A DNA stretch of 13,531 bases from assembly GCA_964560355.1 (NCBI GenBank), contig CAZLLI010000074.1:1-13531 (forward strand), in the 5' to 3' direction. Under the pieces are notes generated by a model. The model searched no databases. It saw only the letters and a list, made by a program, of their open reading frames with translations, and had not been told where the DNA came from. Source of the stretch: JAKEHA01 sp964560355. Lineage in GTDB: Bacteria > Krumholzibacteriota > Krumholzibacteriia > WVZY01 > JAKEHA01. The translations under genes and the position numbers were made by a program. Positions 7,242-13,531 of the stretch are shown one piece after another. The first letter of the stretch is position 1; each line of letters begins with the position of its first letter.

Positions 7242-9278
7242 ATGCCCGAATTCGGAAGTTTCGCAGTCGTCCTCGCGCTGACCTTCTGCGTCTACGCGCT
7301 GTTCGCGTTGTTCTACGGCGCGAAGACCGGTCGCCGCGATTTGGTGAAGAGCGGCGAACACGCGGTCTACGTCGTGTTCGGTTTCGTCACCCTCGCCGTC
7401 GCCGCGCTCGAAGTCCTCTTGATGCGCAGCGACTTCTCGATCGAATACGTCGCGGGCTATTCCAACCGCGACCTCCCCGTCTTCTATAAGCTCGCCTCGT
7501 TGTGGGGCGGCCAGAAGGGTTCTCTGCTCTTCTGGTCCTGGATTCTCACCATGTACACGGCGCTGGTGGCGCTGCGCAACCGCCGCTACGCGGGCAAGCT
7601 GATCCCCTACACCCTCGGCGTCCTGTGCGTCACGGCGACGTTCTTCCTCGTCATGAACACGTTCGCGGCGAATCCGTTCGAGCGCTTGATCGTGGATCAC
7701 GGCGACGGCGTCCAGCGCGCGTTCACGCCGCAAGACGGCAAGGGGTTGAACCCGCTCCTGCAGCACCCGGCGATGGTGATCCACCCGCCCATGCTGTACC
7801 TGGGCTACGTCGGCTTCGTGGTGCCGTTCGCGTTTTGCTTGGGTGCGCTGCTCACGCGCGAACTGGGCTCGGGCTGGATCCGGCTCGCGCGACGCTGGAC
7901 GCTGTTCGCGTGGCTGTTCCTCGGCACCGGCATCTTGCTCGGCGGGCGCTGGGCCTACGTCGAACTGGGATGGGGCGGCTACTGGGCTTGGGACCCGGTC
8001 GAAAACGCGTCCTTGATGCCGTGGCTCACCGGCACCGCATTCCTGCACTCCGTCATCGTGCAGGAGCGCAAGAACATGCTCAAGGTGTGGAACGTGGTGC
8101 TCATCATCGCCACGTATCTGCTCGCCATCTTCGGCACCTTCCTCACGCGCAGCGGCATCGTTTCCAGCGTGCACGCGTTCGCGCAGTCGTCGATCGGGAA
8201 TTACTTCATCACGTTCCTCATTCTGATGACCGGGTTCTCGATCTACCTCATCGTGACGCGCCTCGACTTCTTGAAGAGCGACAACGAGCTCGACTCGTAC
8301 GCGTCGCGCGAAGCGAGCTTCCTGTTCAACAACCTGATTCTGCTGGCCGCGTGCTTCGCGGTGTTGTGGGGCACCATCTTCCCCGTCATCTCGGAATTGA
8401 TCCAGGGCGAACAGGTGACGGTGGGGCCGCCCTTCTTCAACCGCATCAACGTGCCCATCGCGCTCTTCCTCTTGTTCCTGACCGGCGTCGGCCCGCTGCT
8501 CGCGTGGCGCAAGACGTCGTTCGAGAGCATGAAGCGCATCTTCCTGTGGCCGACCATCGCCGGCGTCGTCACCGCGCTCGTGAGCGTCGTGCTGGGCACG
8601 CGCTCGATTTATCCGATGATCTCGTTCGGTCTGGCCGGCTTCGTCACCACCACGCTGGTGAGCGAGTTTGCGCGCGCGACGCGCGCGCGGCGCCGCAACA
8701 CCGGCGAGAGCTGGACCGCGGCTCTGCTCGGCATCACCGCCACCAACAAGCGGCGCTACGGCGGCTACATCGTCCACTTCGGCTTCGTGCTCTTGATGAT
8801 CGGCTTCACCGGCCAGGCCTTCACCACCGAGGGCTGGGGCGAAGCGAACGAGGGCGAGAAGTTCACCATCGGTCACTACGAGTTCGAATGCCTCTCGATC
8901 AAGGACGTCAGCGACCCGAATTACGTCGGCATGAGCGCGACCGTCGCCGTGTTCCGTAACGGCAAAAAAGTCGCGACGCTGTCGCCCGAGAAGCGCCACT
9001 ACACCGCGAGCGATCAAACCACGTCCGAAGTACGCATGCACCACACGCTGACCGAGGACGTCTACGTCGTGTTCGCGAACATGAACGAAGAGACCGGCAA
9101 GGCCGTCATGCAGGTGTGGATCAATCCGCTGGTCTCGTGGGTGTGGATCGGCGGCTACGTGCTGGGGATCGGCACGCTGATCACGTTGCTCCCGAATCGC
9201 CGCGAGCGCGCGATCGTGCGCCAGAAGCAGATGGTCGAGCGCCTTTTGACCGACTCCGAACGCGCGGTGGCGTCGTGA
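7242..9278 (+). CDS. ccmF: Cytochrome c heme lyase subunit CcmF
   Basis: This 678-aa polytopic inner-membrane protein (E. coli CcmF is about 647) belongs to the heme-handling protein superfamily. CcmF takes heme from holo-CcmE and, with CcmH/CcmI, attaches it to the CxxCH cysteines of apocytochromes in the periplasm. The tryptophan-rich WWD domain is clear (WGGYWAWDPVENASLMPW, from residue 244). Flanking periplasmic histidines are H181 in HPPMLYLGYVG and H311 in TRSGIVSSVHAFAQS; a membrane histidine, H512 in YGGYIVHFGFVL, is also present. About 14 or more hydrophobic segments are visible, with a large soluble region at about 525-625 before the last helix (INPLVSWVWIGGYVLG). Its start directly follows the ccmE stop, and its end overlaps ccmH by 4 nt (GTGA). 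Nothing looks truncated. Confidence 0.97.
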   Translation: MPEFGSFAVVLALTFCVYALFALFYGAKTGRRDLVKSGEHAVYVVFGFVTLAVAALEVLLMRSDFSIEYVAGYSNRDLPVFYKLASLWGGQKGSLLFWSWILTMYTALVALRNRRYAGKLIPYTLGVLCVTATFFLVMNTFAANPFERLIVDHGDGVQRAFTPQDGKGLNPLLQHPAMVIHPPMLYLGYVGFVVPFAFCLGALLTRELGSGWIRLARRWTLFAWLFLGTGILLGGRWAYVELGWGGYWAWDPVENASLMPWLTGTAFLHSVIVQERKNMLKVWNVVLIIATYLLAIFGTFLTRSGIVSSVHAFAQSSIGNYFITFLILMTGFSIYLIVTRLDFLKSDNELDSYASREASFLFNNLILLAACFAVLWGTIFPVISELIQGEQVTVGPPFFNRINVPIALFLLFLTGVGPLLAWRKTSFESMKRIFLWPTIAGVVTALVSVVLGTRSIYPMISFGLAGFVTTTLVSEFARATRARRRNTGESWTAALLGITATNKRRYGGYIVHFGFVLLMIGFTGQAFTTEGWGEANEGEKFTIGHYEFECLSIKDVSDPNYVGMSATVAVFRNGKKVATLSPEKRHYTASDQTTSEVRMHHTLTEDVYVVFANMNEETGKAVMQVWINPLVSWVWIGGYVLGIGTLITLLPNRRERAIVRQKQMVERLLTDSERAVAS

Positions 9279-9784
9279 GAAACGGAAATCGCGCCGGAAA
9301 CACCATTCGTACTCTCTTACTGCTCTTATCTCTGGTAGCGGCGACGAGCGCGTTCGCGCAGTCGGCCAAGACCACGCTGCGCGACCCCGTGCAGGCGAAG
9401 CGCTTCAACGAAATCTCCGACCGCTTGGTGTGCCAGTGCGGCTGCCAAATGACGCTGCGCGTGTGCAACCACCAAAACTGCCCGTCGGCGATTCCGATGC
9501 GCCACGAGATCGAGAAGCAGATCGGCGAAGGCAAAGACAACGACGCCATCGTCGCGAGCTTTGTCGAGAAGGACGGCCTCAAGGTGCTGTCGTCGCCGCC
9601 GACGGAAGGATTCGATTTGGCCGCGTGGGTGATGCCGGGCTTCGTGCTGTTGTTGGGGTTGTTCGCGGCGTGGTATTTCGCGGCGCGCTGGGCGCACAAG
9701 CGCCGGCTCGCGGCCGCGAGCGCCAATCCGGCGCCGGTCGACCCCGCGCTGCGCGGCCGCATCGAAAAAGAACTGAAGGGCTGA
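9275..9784 (+). CDS. ccmH: CcmH-like cytochrome c biogenesis protein with five-cysteine motif
   Basis: This 169-aa protein has a signal sequence (hydrophobic 11-28), a periplasmic helical domain, one membrane helix (about 116-136) and a basic tail. The layout matches CcmH/CycL/NrfF, which reduce or hold apocytochrome cysteines for heme ligation. Classical CcmH has a single CxxC (as in LRCxxCQ). Here the region reads LVCQCGCQMTLRVC followed by a further Cys in NHQNC: C53, C55, C57, C64 and C69, with no CxxC. The downstream pattern MRHEIEKQI-EGKDNDAIVASFVEKDG resembles the CcmH three-helix domain (roughly, R-x-I-x-G-x-S-xx-I-xx-Y-G). The reaction of this cysteine arrangement is not known to me; disulfide exchange or metal binding are both possible. 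The start is the GTG overlapping the ccmF stop; no ATG is available before the signal peptide. One nucleotide separates it from the next gene. Confidence 0.85.
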   Translation: MRNGNRAGNTIRTLLLLLSLVAATSAFAQSAKTTLRDPVQAKRFNEISDRLVCQCGCQMTLRVCNHQNCPSAIPMRHEIEKQIGEGKDNDAIVASFVEKDGLKVLSSPPTEGFDLAAWVMPGFVLLLGLFAAWYFAARWAHKRRLAAASANPAPVDPALRGRIEKELKG

Positions 9785-9785
9785 C

Positions 9786-10136
9786 ATGGAACTGCTCGCC
9801 GTTGGAATTCTCTCCGCGCTTTCGCTCGCGTTCGTCGCGTATCCGTTGGTGTCGCACAAGCGCCACCTCTATTACTTGGACGACATGCTGGGCGGCGGCG
9901 AACAAAAGAAGCTGGCTTACCTCTACTCGCGTCGCAGCGTCGTGTACGACAACATTCGCGACCTCGACAACGAGTTCCAGATGGGCAAGCTGTCGGCGGC
10001 CGACCACCAGCGCTTGCGCGACGGCCTCCTGGCCGAAGCCGCCGACGTGGTGCGCGCCATCGACGAAGCCCACCTGCGCCGCGAGATCGACGACATGATC
10101 GAGCGCGACGCACGCGCCCGCCGGAAGGTGCAGTAA
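9786..10136 (+). CDS. Small CcmI-like membrane/coiled-coil protein
   Basis: This 116-aa protein has one N-terminal membrane helix (about 3-22) followed by SHKRH, placing the rest in the cytoplasm by the positive-inside rule. The remainder is charged and helical. The segment VVYDNIRDLDNEFQMGKLSAADHQRLRDGL (about 52-81; key residues D58, D60, G67, L69) resembles the loop between the first two membrane helices of CcmI, with its pattern L-x-E-L-x-x-D-x-x-x-G-x-[LI]-x-x-x-[DE]. CcmI binds apocytochromes and bridges CcmF and CcmH. The periplasmic TPR part of CcmI that binds the apocytochrome is absent. An AAGGG lies 5 nt before the ATG, and its TAA overlaps the next ATG. Position between ccmH and ccmA supports a role in ccm complex assembly, but the CcmI relationship rests on a short pattern. 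Confidence 0.7.
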   Translation: MELLAVGILSALSLAFVAYPLVSHKRHLYYLDDMLGGGEQKKLAYLYSRRSVVYDNIRDLDNEFQMGKLSAADHQRLRDGLLAEAADVVRAIDEAHLRREIDDMIERDARARRKVQ

Positions 10137-11386
10137 TGCGCCTGGTACAGCGCGATCGCACGCGCCTCGTGCTCGCGCTTTTCGCGCTCTCGTTCGCGCT
10201 CCCCGCGCACGCGTTCACGATTCGCGGCACCGTGGTGAACGGCACCACGGGCGCCAAAGTCGACAACGCCAAGATCGTCGTCGTCAATCCGTCCGAAGGC
10301 ATGATGGAAGAGGGCGAATTCGAGGCGCGCGGCGGGCGCTTCGAGGTTCCCAACCTCGACCCCAAGGCGCCGATGTACATGCTGCGCATCGACTACGACG
10401 GCGTCTCCTACAACAATCCCGTGCAGCCTGCGGGCGGCGACCAGGACGTGACCGTCACCGTGTACGACGCGACGACGTCGTGGGACGGCATCAACGTGTC
10501 GGTGCCGCACCTGGCCGCGTCGCGCCAGGGCGACCACCTGCTGATCGAAGAGCTGTTCGAAATATCGAACGAGAGCGCGCCCGCGAAGACCGCCGCCGGC
10601 GACAACGGTTATTTCCGCATCTTCATTCCGACCGACGTCGACTCCGTGCTGGCGTGCTTCGCGACGTCGCTCGGCGTCCCCATCGACCGCACGCCGATTC
10701 CGACCGGCGACCCCGGCGTGTATCGCGTCGAGTATCCGATTCGCCCCGGTCTTACCCGCATCGGCCTCGCTTACAAGGTGCCGTACGCGTCCGGCCGCTA
10801 CTCGCTCAAGGCACCCGTGCTGCACGACCTCGGGCACGTGCAGGTGTTCGCGGTCGACACCGACATGAAGATCACGAGCTCGTCGCACGAACTGCAATCC
10901 ACCGAGCCCGTGCACGGCATGACCGCGTTCCTGATCCACGGCGTCGCCAAGGGTTCGACGCTCGCGCTCGACTTCGAGGGCGGGAGCGGCAACGGGATGG
11001 CGAACGTCGACGGCGAAGTCCAGGGCGAAGTGCAGGTCGTTCCCAACCAGGCGCACAACATCGCGCTGCTCGCGATGGTACCGATGCTGCTCGTGCTGCT
11101 CGGATTGGTCGGGATGACGCAGCGCAATCCCAATCCCCTCGACGACCCCAAGGTGCTGCGCGCGCACTACGACGCGCTGGTGAAACGCCTCGCACGCCTC
11201 GACGACCTCCGCGCCGCCGAAGGCATCTCCGCCGACGCGCACCGCGCGGCGCGCGACGAGATGACCGCGAAACTCTCCGGGCTCGCGATGAAGATGCGCT
11301 CGCTCGAGGGGTCGCACGCGAAGTCGCACGGTTCCCACGCGCACGAAGCGCACGCGCGCGCCCACCACGGCGGCACCTCGTCGTAA
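10136..11386 (+). CDS. Exported carboxypeptidase-regulatory-like protein with TM, helical segment and His-rich tail
   Basis: This 416-aa protein has a signal peptide (1-26, cleavage at AHA-F) and a beta-sandwich of the carboxypeptidase-regulatory type (about 28-110; IRGTVVNGTTGAKVDNAKIVVV). A second beta-rich extracytoplasmic domain spans about 112-300. One membrane helix follows (about 306-325), then a charged helical segment (about 340-392) and a tail with seven histidines in residues 394-411. If the signal is cleaved, the beta domains are periplasmic and the helices and His tail cytoplasmic. The helical segment (RAHYDALVKRLARLDDLRA, then GISADAHRAARDEM) resembles the helical part of the preceding 116-aa protein. 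I know no biochemical function; similar genes occur, as I recall, in ccm clusters of Acidobacteriota. Its location between ccmH and ccmA implies a cytochrome c maturation accessory. It starts in a TAATG overlap with GGAAGG upstream; ccmA follows after 4 nt. Confidence 0.75.
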   Translation: MRLVQRDRTRLVLALFALSFALPAHAFTIRGTVVNGTTGAKVDNAKIVVVNPSEGMMEEGEFEARGGRFEVPNLDPKAPMYMLRIDYDGVSYNNPVQPAGGDQDVTVTVYDATTSWDGINVSVPHLAASRQGDHLLIEELFEISNESAPAKTAAGDNGYFRIFIPTDVDSVLACFATSLGVPIDRTPIPTGDPGVYRVEYPIRPGLTRIGLAYKVPYASGRYSLKAPVLHDLGHVQVFAVDTDMKITSSSHELQSTEPVHGMTAFLIHGVAKGSTLALDFEGGSGNGMANVDGEVQGEVQVVPNQAHNIALLAMVPMLLVLLGLVGMTQRNPNPLDDPKVLRAHYDALVKRLARLDDLRAAEGISADAHRAARDEMTAKLSGLAMKMRSLEGSHAKSHGSHAHEAHARAHHGGTSS

Positions 11387-11390
11387 CCAG

Positions 11391-12122
11391 ATGAATTCCA
11401 CCGCGGCCGCACTCGCGTGCGAGCGACTCACCAAGCGCTACGGTCGCATCGCCGCGCTCAAGTCGGTCGACCTCTCCGTCAATCCCGGCGAATGCGTCGC
11501 CGTGTTCGGCCGTAACGGCGCCGGCAAGACCACGCTCCTCAACGTCGCGGGCGCGCTCATTCGCTCGTATGAAGGAGAGGTGCGCATCTTCGGGACGCGC
11601 CGCGCCGACGCCGACGCCGAGACGCGCCGCGCCGTCGGCCTCGTGCTGCACGAGATTTGTCTCTACGACGACCTCTCCGCCCTCGACAACCTGCGCTTCT
11701 TCGCGCGCCTGTACGGCGTCGCCGACTACGAGTCGCGCGCGCGCGACGTCCTCGCGCGCTTCGACCTCGCCGACCGCGCGCACACCGTGACCCGCACCCT
11801 CTCGCGCGGCATGAAGCAACGCCTCGCCATCGCGCGCGCCATCGTGCACCGCCCGCGGTTGTTGCTGATGGACGAGCCCTTCACCGGCCTCGACGAACCC
11901 GCCAGCCAGACCTTGGTCGCCGTGCTACGCGACTTCGCGCGCGAAGGCGGCGCCGTCGTGATGAGCACCCACGACGTCGAGCGCGCCTTCGACGTCGCCA
12001 CCCGCGCAATCATCTTGGAGCGCGGGTCGATCACCCTCGACCGCTCCGTCGCCGACGTCGACCTCTCCGCGTTTCGCCACGCCTACTGGCACGTGCTCTT
12101 CACGGGGGCGGCGAGGTCGTGA
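11391..12122 (+). CDS. ccmA: Heme exporter ABC ATPase CcmA
   Basis: This 243-aa ABC ATPase has Walker A GRNGAGKTT (40-48), signature LSRGMKQR (137-144), Walker B LLLMDEP (157-163) and the H-loop histidine H194 in STHD. CcmA with CcmB and CcmC forms the complex that uses ATP to release holo-CcmE from CcmC/D. The Q-loop position reads LHEICLYDDLS (H87, E88), so the usual glutamine is replaced, which I believe is seen in other CcmA-like proteins. On its own this could be any ABC-2-type ATPase; the identity comes from ccmB and ccmC following directly. Its TGA overlaps the ccmB ATG by one base. The ATG at 11391 has only a weak ribosome site, consistent with coupling to the upstream gene 4 nt away. 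Confidence 0.93.
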   Translation: MNSTAAALACERLTKRYGRIAALKSVDLSVNPGECVAVFGRNGAGKTTLLNVAGALIRSYEGEVRIFGTRRADADAETRRAVGLVLHEICLYDDLSALDNLRFFARLYGVADYESRARDVLARFDLADRAHTVTRTLSRGMKQRLAIARAIVHRPRLLLMDEPFTGLDEPASQTLVAVLRDFAREGGAVVMSTHDVERAFDVATRAIILERGSITLDRSVADVDLSAFRHAYWHVLFTGAARS

Positions 12123-12784
12123 TGCTGCGTACCGCCGGCGTCGTTTTGTGGAAGGATTTGCGCATCGAAGTGCGCACGCGCGACGCGGTGAGCGCGGCGC
12201 TGGTGTTCAGCATTCTGGTGCTGGTGATTTTCAACTTCGCGCTCGACGTCAACACGCCGGAGATGCGGCGCTTGTCGGCGGGGTTTTTCTGGGTGGCGTT
12301 CGCGTTCGCGGGGACGCTCGCGCTCAATCGGTCGTTCGCGCTGGAGAAGGAGTCGGGCGCGGGGCGCGCGCTGGCGCTGGCGCCGGTCGACCCGGCCGGC
12401 GTGTTTTTGGGCAAGTGTGCGGCCAACGCGCTCTTTCTAGTGGCGACGCAGATCGTGGCGCTGCCGCTCTTCGTGATCTTCTTCGACGTGACGGTCGTGC
12501 GCGCGTGGGCGCTGGTGGCGTCGTTCGCGCTGGGGTCGTTCGCGTTCTCCGCCAGCGGGACGCTGTTCTCGGCGGTGGCGTCGAACAGCCGCATGCGCGA
12601 ATTCCTGCTGCCGCTGCTCTTTCTCCCCATCTGCGTGCCGGCGCTGATCGCGGCCGTGCAAACGACGTCGTTCGCGCTCGGCAACACGGAGAGTCCTTCG
12701 TTCTGGTTCACGCTTCTGATAGTCTACGACGTGGTGTTCCTGACCGCGTCGCTGCTCGTGTTCGAATACGTGCTGGAGGAATAA
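12122..12784 (+). CDS. ccmB: Heme exporter membrane subunit CcmB
   Basis: This 220-aa protein has the same length as E. coli CcmB and six hydrophobic segments (about 23-43, 50-70, 95-120, 125-150, 158-180 and 192-216). The cytoplasmic motif LALAPVDPAGVFLGK (about 84-98) follows EKESGAGR, and the start VLWKDLRIEVRTRD is typical of CcmB. CcmB is the permease-like partner of CcmA in the complex that releases heme-loaded CcmE. ATG at 12122 is chosen because GAGG lies 6 nt upstream; an in-frame GTG one codon earlier is the only close alternative. Its TAA overlaps the ccmC ATG. Nothing looks unusual. Confidence 0.95.
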   Translation: MLRTAGVVLWKDLRIEVRTRDAVSAALVFSILVLVIFNFALDVNTPEMRRLSAGFFWVAFAFAGTLALNRSFALEKESGAGRALALAPVDPAGVFLGKCAANALFLVATQIVALPLFVIFFDVTVVRAWALVASFALGSFAFSASGTLFSAVASNSRMREFLLPLLFLPICVPALIAAVQTTSFALGNTESPSFWFTLLIVYDVVFLTASLLVFEYVLEE

Positions 12785-13494
12785 TGAGTCGACGCCGTGT
12801 AACGACGATGATCTTCGACGCCGCGCTGGTCGTAACGATGGCGGTCGCGGTCGCGATGATCTTCGGGTACGCGCCCATCGAGAGCAAGATGGGCATCGTG
12901 CAGAAGATCTTCTACTTCCACGTGCCGCTGGCGTGGAACGCGTTCTTGGGCTTCGCGATCGTTTTCTTCGCGAGCTTTCGCTTCCTCGCCACGCGCGACC
13001 CCAAGTGGGACGCGCGCGCGTTGTCGGCGGCCGAAGTCGGCGTGCTCTTCACGACGCTGGTCTTGATCACGGGCCCGATTTGGGCCAAGCCGGCGTGGGG
13101 CATCTGGTGGACGTGGGACGCGCGCCTCACGCTGACGCTCGTGCTGTGGCTCATCTACGTGGGCTACCTCATGCTGCGGCGCTACGTCGACTCGCCGTCG
13201 CGGCGCGCGGTGCTCTCGGCGGTGGTCGGCGTCACCGGCTTCATCGATGTTCCGCTCGTGTACTTCGCGATCCGCTGGTGGCGCACGCAGCACCCGCAGC
13301 CCGTCATCGCGGGCGGCGAAGGAAGCGGACTCGACCCGCGCATGGCGAACACGCTGTGGGTGTCGTTGATCGCGTTCACGCTCTTGTTCGTGGTGCTGTA
13401 CCGTCGCCGGCTGTACATCGAAACCCTGCGTGCGCGCGTGGACGCGCTGCGCGAAGACGCGGAGTCGGCGCGCGCGGAAGGAGCAAAGTCATGA
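12784..13494 (+). CDS. ccmC: Heme-handling protein CcmC
   Basis: This 236-aa protein (E. coli CcmC is about 245) has six membrane helices and the WWD motif GIWWTWDARLT (W108, W109, W111, D112). The two periplasmic histidines that hold heme are H46 in FHVPLAW and H170 in WWRTQHPQP, matching E. coli His60 and His184. CcmC binds heme at the periplasmic face and promotes its covalent attachment to CcmE; in this locus the acceptor would be Cys125 of CcmE. CcmC-type proteins can be confused with CcsA, but size, helix count and position after ccmB settle it. The C-terminus is a charged helix (about 212-236). It starts in a TAATG overlap with GGAGGA just upstream and ends in an ATGA overlap with ccmD. 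Confidence 0.96.
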   Translation: MSRRRVTTMIFDAALVVTMAVAVAMIFGYAPIESKMGIVQKIFYFHVPLAWNAFLGFAIVFFASFRFLATRDPKWDARALSAAEVGVLFTTLVLITGPIWAKPAWGIWWTWDARLTLTLVLWLIYVGYLMLRRYVDSPSRRAVLSAVVGVTGFIDVPLVYFAIRWWRTQHPQPVIAGGEGSGLDPRMANTLWVSLIAFTLLFVVLYRRRLYIETLRARVDALREDAESARAEGAKS

Positions 13495-13531
13495 GCTGGT
13501 TGGCGGCTGCGTACGGCTCGGTGATACTGGC
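13491..13531 (+). CDS. ccmD: Start of a CcmD-like small membrane protein (runs off right edge)
   Basis: ATG at 13491 overlaps the ccmC stop (ATGA), with GGAAGGAG 7 nt upstream. Only 13 codons are visible, reading MSWLAAAYGSVIL, which looks like the start of a short membrane protein. CcmD, a small single-helix protein that stabilises CcmC and helps release holo-CcmE, normally follows ccmC. The call rests on position and the first residues, because the rest is outside the window. Confidence 0.6.
   Translation, partial: MSWLAAAYGSVIL

Noticed and set aside
6537..9044. Long minus-strand open frame of 835 codons antisense to ccmE and ccmF
   Set aside because: The strand opposite carries full-length, motif-rich CcmE and CcmF; the antisense product is His/Arg/Glu-rich with no family features.
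1..13531. tRNA, rRNA, CRISPR, insertion sequence or phage element
   Set aside because: No direct-repeat array, transposase motif, terminal inverted repeat or recognisable structural RNA was seen; almost all sequence is accounted for by two operons.

Overview
The window is GC-rich DNA (clearly above 60% GC by eye) from a Gram-negative (diderm) bacterium: it encodes a TolC-type outer-membrane channel, a tripartite RND pump and a periplasmic cytochrome c assembly line. No gene fixes the taxon. The variant CcmE (CxxxY), the CxCxC-type CcmH and the carboxypeptidase-regulatory-like gene inside the ccm cluster resemble what I recall from Acidobacteriota, Gemmatimonadota and related phyla rather than Proteobacteria; this is a low-confidence inference.

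Left half (1-6441, minus strand): a copper/silver detoxification operon transcribed leftward in the order cusC (outer-membrane channel), cusB (membrane-fusion lipoprotein with an N-terminal heavy-metal-binding domain), cusA (HME-RND pump with all three copper-relay methionines), then a P1B copper ATPase that runs off the left edge. Gaps are 12, 10 and 2 nt. The ATPase would move Cu+ out of the cytoplasm and the Cus complex would move it out of the cell.

Middle (6442-6767): a 326-bp divergent intergenic region with no convincing gene. It holds a good sigma70-type promoter for the rightward genes, two long inverted repeats and an AT-rich island, so it is the likely control region for both operons.

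Right half (6768-13531, plus strand): a tightly coupled System I cytochrome c maturation operon: ccmE, ccmF, ccmH, a 116-aa CcmI-like membrane/coiled-coil protein, a 416-aa exported Ig-like/single-TM/His-tailed protein, ccmA, ccmB, ccmC and the start of ccmD at the right edge. Nearly every junction overlaps or abuts. CcmABCD would load heme onto CcmE, CcmF would transfer it to apocytochromes, and CcmH and the CcmI-like proteins would handle apocytochrome thiols and complex assembly.

The most interesting point is that this is a hybrid of the two described System I forms. CcmE carries the cysteine (CxxxY) variant reported from systems that lack CcmH, yet a CcmH-like gene is present, with an unusual five-cysteine motif. 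CcmI appears to be reduced to its N-terminal part, with a similar helical segment repeated at the C-terminus of the neighbouring 416-aa protein. CcmG and the CcmI TPR domain are not in the window.
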